A stretch of 64,000 nt of DNA from Clonostachys chloroleuca (taxonomy: Eukaryota; Ascomycota; Sordariomycetes; Hypocreales; Bionectriaceae). Under the pieces are notes generated by a model, which made no database searches, was not told the origin of the DNA, and saw only the letters and a program-made list of their open reading frames with translations. The stretch spans positions 28,954,001 through 29,018,000 of the forward strand of contig JBANAY010000003.1 in assembly GCA_037952775.1 (NCBI GenBank), read 5' to 3'. Each line of letters begins with the position of its first letter. Within the stretch, counting starts at the first letter, position 1. Positions 45,791 through 57,196 of the stretch are shown here, piece after piece. The position numbers and the translations under genes were made by a program.

Positions 45791-47384
45791 TTATCCAATC
45801 CAGGCCTTCAACGGCTGCATGAATCCAAGAATAGCCGATATCCCGAGCATCGGCGCGCAAATGGTAAAAAAGATCCAGATGCCGAGAGTTCCTGTGCCGA
45901 ATTCCACAAAATTCATCCCGAAAAATGAAGTCAAAAAAGATAAAGGTACAAAGAAGAACGCGAGCCTAGTTAGCCTTCCGATTGTCTCGGCTTGAGCATA
46001 TGCAGCTCTGGAGTCCATTATGGCGACTGTTCCCCTCAAATTGCCGATTCTGTCCTGGCACCTTTTAGAGAGCGCTGTTGCGCTTCGGAGCATATTTGCA
46101 AATTCTCGGTTCAAGATGGAGAGTTTGTGGTCACGCTGTTCATTGGCCTCTTCCACTCCCACCCAGCGTAGTTGGGAGTAGTTTTCCAAAAAGTCAACGA
46201 TTTCAGCCAAGTATGCTATATGATCCTGAAGGATTTCTTGATGGTGCAACATGGTGTCCAGAGTCTTTAGCATCCAATCGTGGCCGAGCCATGGTCCATG
46301 ATTCGACATGCTTATTCGTGTCTTAACCATGTTTAGGAACTGCTTCTCTGCTGTTATGGCGAAAACGAACAGATCATGTACCGCGAGTAACGGGTCTACA
46401 TCAGACTGAGGTGGGTCAATGGACCGGCCCAGACACTTGAGACCCAGCAAGGATGCGCTTTGTATGCTATTCTTTCGGTCTCTTGCTTTCAGTGGTTTTG
46501 GTATTTCGAAGCCTTTTGAAGCTGCATCGTCAAGAGCAGCACCTGGCAGTGCAGGGAGAACGGGGAGAAAGACCTCTTCCACGGGCGGATCATTGTCGAA
46601 CCACGGACCTTCATGACAATCTTCAAGGTCTTTTCCATTGTCAACAAGAACGAGAACTGCCCCATGGGATTGTGTTAATATCTTCTTGATCCAAGTACAA
46701 TGTTGCGCTATTCAACGTACCAAACCACCCTTGACCTCGCTTTTTCACAGATATCGTGATATGTTGCTCAATGCTGAAGAGTTCTGGATCATGCCAGAAA
46801 TAACTGCGAACAATTGAATCTCCGGGTTTAACATTCTTCCAGTACTGTTCCAGGGATTTCCCAGCGGCAGCTGACGGGATGGTCGAGGCAGTACATCTAC
46901 CAATAGAGGGAATTTTGAGAGTGATAGTGTTTGATGCTATCCGAACAGAGGACGGCATGTCAAAGAATTCATCCTCTGTCCATGGCGGAGTCAAATATAC
47001 GCGAAAGATTTCAGGGTCGATTTTGTACTTGGACCCAATCGCGTTGACCCAGTCGGCTGACGGGTAACCCCGAACAAAGAGAACCAACCCGGAGGATGAA
47101 CGCCCCTCCGGCACCACCCTCTCAAAGTCCCACAGGTCCTGGGGTCGGCCAAATGGCACTATTCGCTTGGTATTCTTAGGCTCCTGCGCGAGATCATGTA
47201 GCAACACACATGGATAATGAGTCTCGCCATCGAAGGGATCATTTCGGTCTCCCGATTTCTGCTTCAACAGGAGGCTGAGGCGTAGGAAGTTGGCGCCACA
47301 GAAGATATGCTTTTCTTTAGAGCGTGATGCGTGCACACCAACAGCCTTGGCGTAGTCGCCAGGCTTGCGCTTCCTACCACTCAT
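45791..47384 (-). CDS. CorA-like magnesium transporter-type membrane protein
   Basis: Two exons (47384-46721, 46656-45791) join over a 64-bp intron to give 509 residues; the junction joins KKRGQGWF to VLVLVDNG. The C-terminus has two transmembrane helices, and the first ends with the Gly-Met-Asn signature of CorA channels (LTSFFGMNFVEF), followed by GIWIFFTICAPMLGISAIL. A long helical region with an RDHKLSILNREFANM-type coiled-coil stalk precedes them. The N-terminal half has no firm domain match. Fungal accessory regions often carry such CorA-like proteins with divergent N-termini, and ion selectivity should not be assumed. Both termini of the pore segment are intact. Confidence 0.88.
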
Positions 47385-47845
47385 ATCTCGTGTATCAACT
47401 TGATGGGCATTGCCTACATGCGGTTCCTGGATTGATGCAGTGATACCCTATCCTGCATATTTATTTTGCACTCGATCCTCTGAGAATAAACACGTGACTC
47501 GAAAAGTTGCCTACCTAGTTACAGGGGTAAATATTAAAAATCCTTGTACGAATGAGATACTGATTACGGATTAGAGCTTTTGGTTTCCTAATATAGTGCT
47601 TATACTCGCCCCCTGTAGTAGCCGCTATAAGATATAGTGCTAGGTAGCTTAATAATAGTGTCAATAAATAAAAACTTCAGCCGATAACCCCTCATTCCTA
47701 AACTCGAGCCGCGTAACTAATGATATTGAGCATTGTAACAAAAGCTCACCAACGCAATGTCCAGTATCACTTACCTAGATTTCAAATATTCGACTGTTGT
47801 CTAGAACTAACAGGCATCTTTTCTTGCATCAGCGTGCTTCGGGGC
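47385..47845. other. Intergenic, divergent promoters of the CorA-like and HET genes
   Basis: The region between two outward-facing genes, with an AT-rich stretch at about 47,520-47,700. An in-frame ATG at 47,720 could extend the HET protein by 42 residues, but that extension is Cys-rich and unlike the family start. Confidence 0.45.
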
Positions 47846-49717
47846 ATGGTCGAGGAGACTAGAGAGATTATGGACAGCTGGCTTCTTTCCAGGATATATG
47901 CGGATGAACTGAGCGGAGATTTGGTGCGTCTTATAGTCTTGGAACCTGGTGATAAGAACGATCATTTACACTGCACCCTTAAAACGACTTCCTTAGCCGC
48001 CGCTGCAGATAAATATGAAGCAATATCTTACGCGTGGGGGGATCCAAACAACCTGGTCGATATCGAATGTAATAAAGTTACCCTTGGCGTTACAGCGAAC
48101 CTAGCAAGCGCTCTCGGCCAACTTCGATACAGAGACAAACCGAGGCAACTCTGGGCAGACGCCATTTGCATTAACCAACAAGATATCGAGGAGCGAAATC
48201 AACAGGTGCAGAAGATGGGCCACGTGTACGAAGGCGCCAAAAGCGTGCTTGTCTGTCTCGGGGAGGACCCTGCCAACGTTGCAGAAGATTGCTTTGAATT
48301 AATATGTGAAACAAACAACTACCTTGGGAAGCTCTTACGGAGATACGGTCACTGGGGAAACCTCCCATTTCTCGGCAACTCTACTACAATTGAGAATGAC
48401 CTTGCGCGGTGGGAGAAGCTCAGAATGCTATCCACACTTCCATGGTTCCGCAGGCTATGGGTCGTACAAGAAACAGGAATGGCGAAACGGTGCATCCTTC
48501 ATTGGGGAGAGTCCAAGATGCCATTTGCCGAATATGTAGAGCTGCAGCTGTGGCTCGCAATGCGGCCAGATATTAGAAGTCGCTCCGGGCCCGTCAACGA
48601 TGTTGCCTCGGCGGAATGCTTCGAGTACGTGCAGTGTCGGTTCCGCAACACCCAGACATGGCGGCGAAGTAAACCGCTGGCGGCATACCGAGCAAATGCG
48701 ATCCGCAATATCCCAACAGCGTTTGTCAACGTCCTCGCTGCCGGGAGGAGATTAAAGGCAACGGACCCTAGAGATTATGTTTATGGCTTCCTAGGAAATC
48801 CGCTAGCAATAGCAGGCGACGGTCAGATAATAATCACGCCAGACTATAACAAATCCTGGCAAGATGTCTATTTTCAGACTGCCTGTACTCTACTTGGGCA
48901 GCCTCGCGAGGCACCCTATGTCTTATCTCACACCCATCATATTTCGGGAGATGAAATACATACTTCCAATGGCCTTCCTTCTTGGGTGCCTCGCTGGGGT
49001 CAGGATACTTCGCCAGCTCCTCTCGGCAACCCACAATTTTGGTTCTCTGCCGGTGGTCCCCAATCGACACTCCAGATTGAAGTCAACTCCTGCAAGTCGC
49101 TCTCTGTACGTGCCCTGGCACTTGATGAGGTATCATGGGTATCACAGCCCATTCTTGACTACAATCTATCACTTGACCGGACTGAATGGGATACTGCGTT
49201 CTCTTCCAACAGAGTTCCGTTCATTGACGTTCTTTACAAGGAAGTAGGCGATAACTGGCCCCATTCCGAGAACAAACTACTCAATCAATTTCCATCCGTG
49301 TTAGCTGTAGGGTTTGCGTCATGGCAACTCAGTGACCCTTCCGAGATGACAAGAACCCGAGAATATTATGAGGACTACCTGGATATTGTCCGTCGTGCTG
49401 CGGCGTTAGAGTCAGGGCTACCTAACCCAAACGACCATTATGAAGGGTTAGACTACACATTCCATCTCAAGCATGCCCATAACAGGCGACTCTTTCGTAC
49501 CAGCTCTGGAAACTTAGGCCTTGGTCCATTAGCTACCCAGCATGGTGATGTATGCTGTTTATTTGCGGGAGTACCAGTTCCTTTCATATTGCGACCAGCA
49601 AAACAAGGCGGATATCATCTTGTGGGCGAGTGTTATATCGATGGTTTCATGAAGTGGGAGCTTCTTTTATTGCCCCGTGGTAGAAGCGAAGATTGGGAAC
49701 TATTGACAATTTGGTGA
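47846..49717 (+). CDS. HET-domain protein (6-like family)
   Basis: Single open frame of 623 residues from MVEETREIMDSW (665 if the ATG at 47,720 is used). HET domain motifs are intact: IRLIVLEPG-like start (VRLIVLEPG), YEAISYAWGDP, LWADAICINQQDIEERNQQV with MGHVYEGAKSVLVCLGED, and WFRRLWVVQE. Downstream, RRLKATDPRDYVYGFLG and ITPDYNKSWQDVYFQTA are typical of the large het-6/Tol class. A C-terminal LFAGVPVPFILRP and YIDGFMKWE end is also normal for this class. Inferred role is incompatibility or stress-triggered cell death. No recognition domain is attached. It is the second intact HET gene within 12 kb. Confidence 0.93.
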   Translation: MVEETREIMDSWLLSRIYADELSGDLVRLIVLEPGDKNDHLHCTLKTTSLAAAADKYEAISYAWGDPNNLVDIECNKVTLGVTANLASALGQLRYRDKPRQLWADAICINQQDIEERNQQVQKMGHVYEGAKSVLVCLGEDPANVAEDCFELICETNNYLGKLLRRYGHWGNLPFLGNSTTIENDLARWEKLRMLSTLPWFRRLWVVQETGMAKRCILHWGESKMPFAEYVELQLWLAMRPDIRSRSGPVNDVASAECFEYVQCRFRNTQTWRRSKPLAAYRANAIRNIPTAFVNVLAAGRRLKATDPRDYVYGFLGNPLAIAGDGQIIITPDYNKSWQDVYFQTACTLLGQPREAPYVLSHTHHISGDEIHTSNGLPSWVPRWGQDTSPAPLGNPQFWFSAGGPQSTLQIEVNSCKSLSVRALALDEVSWVSQPILDYNLSLDRTEWDTAFSSNRVPFIDVLYKEVGDNWPHSENKLLNQFPSVLAVGFASWQLSDPSEMTRTREYYEDYLDIVRRAAALESGLPNPNDHYEGLDYTFHLKHAHNRRLFRTSSGNLGLGPLATQHGDVCCLFAGVPVPFILRPAKQGGYHLVGECYIDGFMKWELLLLPRGRSEDWELLTIW

Positions 49718-50144
49718 GAAGAGTATGCTGAAGAGACAATAGCTAATGAGGTATTGGGTAAAGGTTATCATGAAAAGTAATCCATAGTTTATTGGGCTAT
49801 CAAAACCCCTTACTCATTTATAGGTTGGAGCTGTGCGCGGTGTTTCCACTGAAAGGTATGCGTAAGAGAAAGAGAATAGATTTCAACATCAATCGAAGAT
49901 GCCAGAGCCCGACAACTCAACACAATGAATTCACTAAAAGTTGCGATACAAAGATAGACATTGAGATCTTCTTAAAGTCTTGTTCCTCCAAAAAGCTCAT
50001 GCAACTAGGCGTTGTTCGCCTAAAAATAGGGCGAAACTCTACAGAAATGATGTTCAGGATCAATGTAGATATAGAGAATCTGACGTGTATGAAAGGCACC
50101 CAAGTTGAGATTCGATGGGCGATGTTCTCAATATGAGGCCGAGC
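49718..50144. other. Intergenic, with a fragment (about 49,850-49,945) homologous to 57,970-58,075
   Basis: About 85 bp (gccagagcccgacaactcaa region) matches the minus strand at about 57,975-58,065 at roughly three quarters identity by eye. Both translate to a similar short peptide (RKRKRIDFNI and CQSPTTQHNE here). A 114-codon frame spans it but starts only with TTG and resembles no family. It probably represents an unknown dispersed repeat or gene fragment. Confidence 0.5.
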
Positions 50145-51537
50145 TTAACACGCCGCAATAGGTATTGACACTGGCGATGTATTACTCTTAATTATCCCTG
50201 CAGCCAATCTCGACTGCTTCGTGTTGATTTCTAGCCACGATCGATCATGCTCGCTCAAATCATTCTCCAACTTCTTCTGTTTTTTGCCCGTCTCTCCGTT
50301 CAGCCTAGCTAACCACACCTCCCGGCTGGGCGAGGGTGTCAAGATGTCGTCCATCCACGCGGTGACCTTTTCGCTCTTGAGGAGCTGGATCGCCCCAAGC
50401 ATGGCGGTACGACCACCGAATCTATAGCCACGTACCTCCATACTAGCCCCATCTCGTCGCATCCATAAGCGTGCGAGCCGATCCTCGCTGTAGCATAACT
50501 TGTTGGTGGCCCGCGTTCCCGTGATAAGCGAGAGGAGCGCCACGCCATCCCACCCCTTCTGGGCGGCGACGAAGGTCATAACGATCAGTTGGAGAGCCCC
50601 AAGTCCGCGGAGGAAGAGCGGGAGCGCGGCGCCCAGCGGAGACGTGATGGAGTGACTCATGGGCTTGTTGAGCAGCGTGTCGACCACGGCGCGGGACCCG
50701 CGGTAGAGGTACCAGGTGGACGCGTTTTCGTGGATGCCCACGAGCATACGTGCCGGGATTTCTTTGTTACTCGTGAGATAGCCTCCGGGGCGAGCAACGC
50801 GCACAAGGCGCCGGGACAAGCGGAAGAAGAATGTGACAATTAAGCATGCGGTGGTACCGTAGAGGCCGTAGAGGATCGTTAGTGAAACAAGGGCCAAGAT
50901 TCTAAGACGAATAGGCTCTCTTACGCCATAGGCACAGAAATTGGTGTAAATGGGATGGCACGGGGGATAGGAGCGCCCTGGGGTGGGTTTTGGCAGTCCA
51001 CAATGTAAAGCGTCTGGTACCGTCGGTGTTGAATGGTTGCAGTCTAAGTCTTCTCCTTCGTAGTGACTCATTGTTCCTTCCACTATGTCCCCCTGTTTTC
51101 TTGGGCGTCGACACCGAGAGCCTTCTCCTCGATCAGCACTACCGGGACGTCGCGCACCGCATGCTTGGTAAGGATATCACTGGCCGACTCGTTGGCGCAA
51201 GGAAACACGCTACCCCGGATTGTGTCCCAGACGGTCCGGCGTTGCTCAGAAATGGAACACGCTCGATCGGTGAAGTCGACACTCCCGGACATGAAGTCAA
51301 AAAGCGCGGCAAACACGTCCAGCGGCGGGAAGAAACCAGTGCCTATGCGGCCTGCCACAGCCGTGCGGCCGACCAGCTGGTAGGAGAAGTGGCCACTAGC
51401 CCCGTAGACGACGAGTGTGAGTAGGGCAGCCCATCCGAAGATGAGTGCCGGCGTAGACGACTATACCGGGAGGAACGATGGGATACGGTCTTCAGTGCCA
51501 TAACTGTCGGGTTGTCCTCGGGCCTTGGGATCGACAT
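50145..51537 (-). CDS. Multi-pass integral membrane protein, family not recognised
   Basis: Three exons (51537-51505, 51460-51143, 51092-50145) join in frame to 432 residues. Visible hydrophobic segments are TPALIFGWAALLTLVVYG, LRILALVSLTILYGLYG with ACLIVTFFF, PLGAALPLFLRGLGALQLIV, and a weaker one after GWDGVALLSL. Between helices one and two lies a hydrophilic extracytosolic loop (SVDFTDRACS, CHPIYTNFCAYG) with Cys residues that could form disulfides. The tail is cytosolic with a coiled-coil-like LENDLSEHDRSWLE. I know similar proteins beside HET genes in other fungi but no function. The first two introns (44 and 50 bp) are short, so the 5' model is less certain. Confidence 0.7.
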
Positions 51538-52302
51538 GATGCTGCGTAGTCGAATTCGGTCTGTCTCAGTTAAGAACAAAAGTAAATTACGCTAGAGAAG
51601 ACGCTGTGTTAGACTAACTTTGCATTGGCCTCAGTAGAGGTGCGAGTCCTTACAATGCTATTTTCTGTCAGCTCTTACCTACCCGTACCAAGAACCGTAT
51701 AATTCTGTGTGCAATATATGCATGGCTGACGTGACGGCGGGGTTTGTGAAGCGCCCGCAGATAGGCTCACTGGCAGCAGGTGCAAGTTGTTGCTACCCCC
51801 GAGCCTGGAGATTGTGGCATTGTATATGCAAGCTGAGCGTCACTTTGCAACCCACTAGTCATGTTCGGACGGAGTTAGGATGCCCGTATTCGAGAAGCCC
51901 GCCTCAAGGAGCATCTGGAGCTGATTTATTGTCTCATTTCGACCAATCAGTGCCATTAGAGGGCCTTCCTCTGCAGCTTACTGCGTCTCACTGCGTCTAA
52001 GCGATGCCAATAGTTCGCAAACCTCCCACATTCAGCTTGGAGGAACTGAGTTTACAATGTGAAATATGGCAATCGTTCTGATGGTAATTCGACGAGAGAA
52101 CCTCTACGTGGCCTTTGGCAAGTGGCAAAGTGGGCAAGTGTACCAAGTTTCCATGAAAGATACTAGCAGATACTTAAGTGGCAGTGAACTCCGTATCCAT
52201 CGATGCAGGCAACGCTCCGCACCTTACCACTTCAATACTTGGTTGACTGCGCCTTGAAACCTGTGTAGAGCTGCGAGTAAAGCTCAAAACTGACTCTAAT
52301 AG
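51538..52302. other. Intergenic region between divergent genes
   Basis: About 765 bp. Short frames here have no family resemblance. No repeat or RNA gene is seen. Confidence 0.45.
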
Positions 52303-54166
52303 ATGCCGTGTATCTCGAAAGGTCAGAACACGAGTTGGGCAGGATGGATACGGCTGAACGGCTTCCTGGCGGTGGTTACGAGCTTCTTATGTGTACTTTT
52401 CCCAAGGAAAAAGGCGAAACTATACGATCCACTGCCACCTCTGGCTATTATCGATGGGACCTCACAGGGATCAACGTACAACGGTTTAGACAGCCTCAGT
52501 AAAGACACCGCAAATGTAAGAATCACTACGCGAGCGAAGCCCGACCCTACGTATGGAGGGGAGGAGACGGAGGCAACTCCCCTCCTGGCTACTATTTTGG
52601 ACTCGGCACGCCCCAAACCAACGTTGAATTTAGAGCTAGCCGATGCGGCCGGACACCAAAAATTGGTCTCGGCAATCAGGGACAGCCAGGGTATCATTCA
52701 CCTCCAACCGAAAGAAAATGTGCCAACGAAGACACTCCGGTTGATCCTCAGGATCATTGTTTCCCAGGAAAGGGAGGGTACAGCTGATGTAGAGCTCGGT
52801 CAACGTATCAAATATTCTGATGAAATTACTGGTCCCCACGACATAGCGGGCGATAGTCGCGGCACTGGCCACGTGGTTGAGTCGATAATCGCAGGAGAAT
52901 TCGACGAGAACGAGGATGCAGAAAGCTTGATCAAAGTCGAACCAGAGCATGCACGCACCGACCTACGATTTACATACCAATGCTTGCCACCGCATCAAAT
53001 GGGGCAAGAAATCTTACCTCCATTGCAAAACTCCGCCGGCGGTCAAGATCACAGATCATGAAGTACTGCCCGCGCAATTGCAATACATCCCGGCAAGCCG
53101 CAGGACCATGGCCATCTCCCATGTGTGGAGCCACGGCCAAGGCGGTCGCCCGCGTCTCGGAATCAACTCATGTCGCTTCCAGTGGTACCTGGCTATCGCG
53201 AAAAGTCAATGGAACTCTCACTGCGACTCCTTCTGGATCGACGCGGCTTGCATACCGGACGAGTATGGCTTGCGAAGAGAGGCCATCGCCAATATCAACA
53301 AAGTCTTTGGTAACGCAGCAGTGGTGTTGGTGATCGACGGAGGCATAATGGAATGCGTTGCATCAAACAGCGAAGAAGACATGGAAAGAGTTCACGATGC
53401 CTGACGAAAGATCGAGTGGAACAAAAGGGCGTGGACGCTGCTGGAGGGCATCCGTGGCAGCGAGCAGCTGCATCTGCTCTGCGCCAAGAACCGGGTCATC
53501 CCGGTGAAAGACATGGCCAAGCGGATAAAGCGTCTAGAAAAGGTCAGACACCTAGGTGGAAAGAAACCCGAGCTCCTCAGCTTCTTTGCGGACGCCTCGG
53601 CTGGTCACAGCTTACCCTTTGAGAGAGGCGGAACCCTCCTTGCGGAACGCACGGCTTCGAGGCCAGGCGATAATATGGAGCCAGCTTTATCCCAAAGCAT
53701 GCGGGAAAGAAATCTACTACGACATGGCTGAACTACTCAGGAGAGTTGCTCAGGGTCCTGGCATCCGTACCTGTTTCCTCATGGCAACCATGCCACGCCT
53801 CGAGGTGCCCGGGCTTCACTGGGGTTCGACAGGCGCCAAAACCAGCAAGTTTGAGTACAGATACTCGAGCGAACAGAACTCGCGAAATGCTGTGACGACT
53901 CCCAAGGCTTGACCGCCGGCTGGTTGGTCTGGGACGTGCAGTCCCAGTCAGACTGGCCTGCGTACCTCACATTATCGGCCCTGGAGTATGTTGAGCAGAT
54001 AGATTTATCAAGCTGCTTGCGGAGTGGCCAGAGAGTTGCTCTCTTGCTGGCTGCGAACGGGCGAGGCCGGCTCTATCATGGCATGACAGTCTCGGCTACA
54101 TTACCTCCTAGCCTGGTCGCAGTATGCTTTTGGAATCGGGACCAACTGGGGAATCAATATGAGTGA
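52303..54166 (+). pseudogene. HET-like gene, broken by frameshifts and a premature stop
   Basis: Three separate frames together resemble one HET-like protein. The N-terminal part begins MPCISKGQNT with a hydrophobic stretch. The core follows with ILPAQL-type and YIPASRRTMAISHVWSHGQG, CDSFWIDAACIPDEYGLRRE and AIANINKVFGNAAVVLVIDG. The C-terminal part is RAWTLLEGIRGSEQLHLLC. Between the core and RAWT, in the same frame, stands a TGA stop at 53,402-53,404 where a coding residue is expected. A frame change is needed near 52,950 and again near 53,670. The tail (TAGWLVWDVQSQSDW and the following 70 residues) is also family-like. An unrecognised intron could explain one frame change but not the stop. 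Likely an inactivated allorecognition gene. Confidence 0.75.
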
Positions 54167-55422
54167 AAAGGTCTCTTCTAAAGTAACTTCCCGAGGTCGG
54201 AGCGATCGGCACACAAGTGACCCGGGAGACCTATCTGCCCACTTCACTTGGAAACAAGTCACTCTTGTATGAGGTTAATCAGTGAGTTTCCTTCGGGTGG
54301 AATCGGAAGAATGTAGGGAGGCATCTCTCACAGGCAGGGGAATTGACATGTTCGAAACTTTGGGGTTGGAGTGTAGAAGTAATCTAGTATACTGATGTAG
54401 CTTCTAATTCGTAAACTTGTGGAGCTCGGGAGCGTTTTGCAGGGTTCGGAAGCAGAACCCGAAGCTTAGATTTCGCCTAATCGATCTAAATAGGGGCAGG
54501 TTTGCGCTATGCCTGTTTACTTTCTATCTTGAACAAAGAACTTTGCAGCAGCCGCGAAGGAACCCGTATTGTGAAAGGCAGCAAGAAAGTTCTATGGCAT
54601 ATTACACTTTGAGAAGTTTGACGGTATAGGATGCTAAACTCACAGCACAATCATTATTCCATGTCCCCTTTGTGGATAGGCTACATTCACACAATGGAGA
54701 ATACAAGCAACGACCATGTTCCCTGCTGCTACGTCAAACGCGCAATGACGCTGTGGTCCAATGAAACAACAATTTCGTAGCAAGTATCAGGGTCCCGACT
54801 ACATACGTCAATCATGAACGCCTCAGTAGGATTACCCAGTAAGTAACCTATGCCCATTTTTGTGTTTTGTATCTGTTCGATAAAAAGTTTTCTCAGGTAC
54901 TCTAGTTCACCTCTACGTACATCTGAGTTGCGAACGCAATTTTATGATATGGACCTTTGAATCCGATGGCTTCTGGTTCTAGCTCTCAGCGTTTACCACA
55001 AATCCCCACAAACGCTCATATGTTTACCCAAAATGGAAACAGTCCTCCGTACTATAGTATGATGAAATACAAACAGGGTCAAATGTGGGTATTTAACACT
55101 GATGTTGACTCGCTTCAAACTCGGCTTATCCGGGAATGTGGATGTGAGTTTGGGGAAGTTCCAACTGAGGCAGCCCCGTCAATTTTCATTGTTATCACGA
55201 AAACTCATTTCCATTACCCCATACTCCAGGATTCCCCATGGGGCCATACTCGGATCGTTCTTAACTCCATTGAAAATTTCCATACATCCATGGCCAATAT
55301 ATATAAGGATGAATCTCGATTTAGTTTTCCCAGCCTTGTTCTCTCACCTTATAATTCCTTCTTTTCATTCATTTGTTCCTAACTCGCATTTGCTCTAAAG
55401 TCAAGATATCAACCAAACCAAA
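54167..55422 (+). promoter_or_regulatory. Long upstream region of the amino acid permease gene
   Basis: About 1.25 kb. The stretch 55,290-55,420 carries a TATA-like atatataag at about 55,298 and a pyrimidine-rich leader (ccttataattccttcttttc), consistent with promoter and 5' UTR. A 141-codon frame (54,957-55,382) covers these signals and ends just before the permease ATG, so I treat it as chance. Confidence 0.55.
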
Positions 55423-57196
55423 ATGTTTGGCCAGAAAACAGATCCATCTTCATCAGAAGGGCCTTCCTTACGCACGTCGATGGACAAGCCTGCCCATGTC
55501 TCGCACGCTGAAGGGGGCGAGCCCTGCACCAGTGAGGTTCATCGTGTTAGTACAGCTAGTGAACTTCACCGGGAGATGTCAATCCGAACCATCTTCATGC
55601 TTGGTGTTGGAGGCGGTATTGGTACGGCGCTCTTCGTCAGCATTGGGGGTACTCTACATTCCGCAGGTCCCGGCAGCCTCCTACTCGGTTTCATCGTCTG
55701 CAGCATTATCCTCGCGAATATCAACAACTCCATGGCCGAACTGACAATATACATGCCGGTTAGTGGTGGTTTCATTCGCGTGGCCGGCCACTGGGTTGAC
55801 AAAGCTCTTGGATTTGCCGGTGGCTGGAATTTCTACATTTATCTTGGTCTCATTGTACCCTTTGAAATCACAGCACTAAGCTTGGTTTTATCATTTTGGA
55901 GCCCCAATATCCCGGCAGGAGCCATATGCGCGGTTTGTATCGTGCTTTACTTGTAGGTTCACTAAGAATCTGAACTCGGTCTGAACAAGGCGTTGCTAAC
56001 TGCTTCCCCCACACAGCGTCATCAATATCTTTGCGGTTCGCATCTACGGCGCGGCCGAATTCTGGCTCTGCGGCGGGAAAGCGCTGCTCCTAGTCATCCT
56101 CATGATGTTCACACTGGTCACTATGTCCGGCGGCAACCCCCAACACGATGCTTATGGTTTCCGACACTGGCAAGACCCTGGGGCGTTTCTTGAATACTAC
56201 AGCACGGGAAATAGTGGAAAGTTTGAGGGATTTCTTGCCTCTCTGTGGACCGCCTCCTTCACTCTTGTAGGACCTGAGTTCCTCAGCATTGCAGCCAGTG
56301 AGGTCAAGCACCCCCGTACGTATGTGAAGAAGGCTCACAAGGCTCTTTTTGCTCGGATATTGGTCTTTTTCATCGGTGGATGCCTAGCTGTCACCATCAT
56401 TGTGTCGCCCCATGATAAGGTCCTCGAGAGACTTTATGGCCAGGGACATGGTAGCACTGGAAGCGCCGCCGCGTCACCTTACATCATTGCCATGGAAAAT
56501 CTCGGTATCAATGGCCTGCCTCACTTGATCACCGCTTTATTCGCTACTACCATTTTCGCTGCTGGCAATACCGTCCTCTATAGTGCTACCAGGACTCTTT
56601 ATGGATTATCTCTGGAGGGACATGCCCCAGAATTCCTACGAAAGGTCACCAAGTCTGGAATCCCGGTCTATTGCTTTCTAGTTACTATGATATTCCCATT
56701 CCTTGCCTTTCTACAGCTCGGAAGTGGTTCATCTACCGTCCTGACCTGGCTGATCAATCTTGCCACTGGTGCAACTCTGATTTACTTCATTACCGCTCTT
56801 ATTACTTACATTCGATTCTACCGCGCCTGCCAGGTACAGGGATTCAATCGCGACAAGCTGCCTTACAAAGGTTGGTTCCAGCCTTACGGCGCGTGGTTTG
56901 CTCTGATCTCGGAGCTGATCATCATCGTCTTTTATGGTTATCGGTCGGTCGTTCCATTTAGTGCCAGTGGCTTCATCACGGCATACTTCATGCCCTTTTT
57001 TGTACCATGCCTCTTTCTCGGCTGGAAACTCATCAAGAAGACCAAATTCATCAGGGCTAGGGACATCGACCTGGTGTGGGAGGCTCCTCTCATTGATGCC
57101 TATGAGGCTTCACTGGAAGATGCGCCTGTAGGCTTCTGGCGTGATGTTTGGCTCATGGTCCGGGGCCCCAAAAAGGCCAAGGCAGACAACGCCTGA
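55423..57196 (+). CDS. Amino acid permease (YAT family, APC superfamily)
   Basis: Two exons (55423-55952, 56017-57196) over a 64-bp intron give 569 residues. After a hydrophilic Ser/Glu-rich N-terminus comes the family signature in helix 1, IFMLGVGGGIGTALFVSIGG followed by L--AGPGSLLLGF, then MAELTIYMPVSGGFIRVAGHWVD and FAGGWNFYIYLGLIVPFEIT. Later come WTASFTLVGPEFLSIAASEVKHPR, the ATTIFAAGNTVLYSATRTLY segment and a C-terminal RARDIDL motif with W--PLID-type tail. Twelve helices are expected. It imports amino acids with protons at the plasma membrane; the substrate range cannot be told. The conserved EVKHPR loop and intact tail argue for a working gene. Confidence 0.93.

Noticed and set aside
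49792..50136. 114-codon plus-strand ORF
   Set aside because: It starts with TTG, not ATG, and has no family match. Only the short part shared with 58.0 kb is notable, and it is reported separately.
54957..55382. 141-codon plus-strand ORF just upstream of the permease
   Set aside because: It spans a TATA-like motif and a pyrimidine-rich leader directly before the permease ATG and resembles no protein family; better explained as promoter and 5' UTR.
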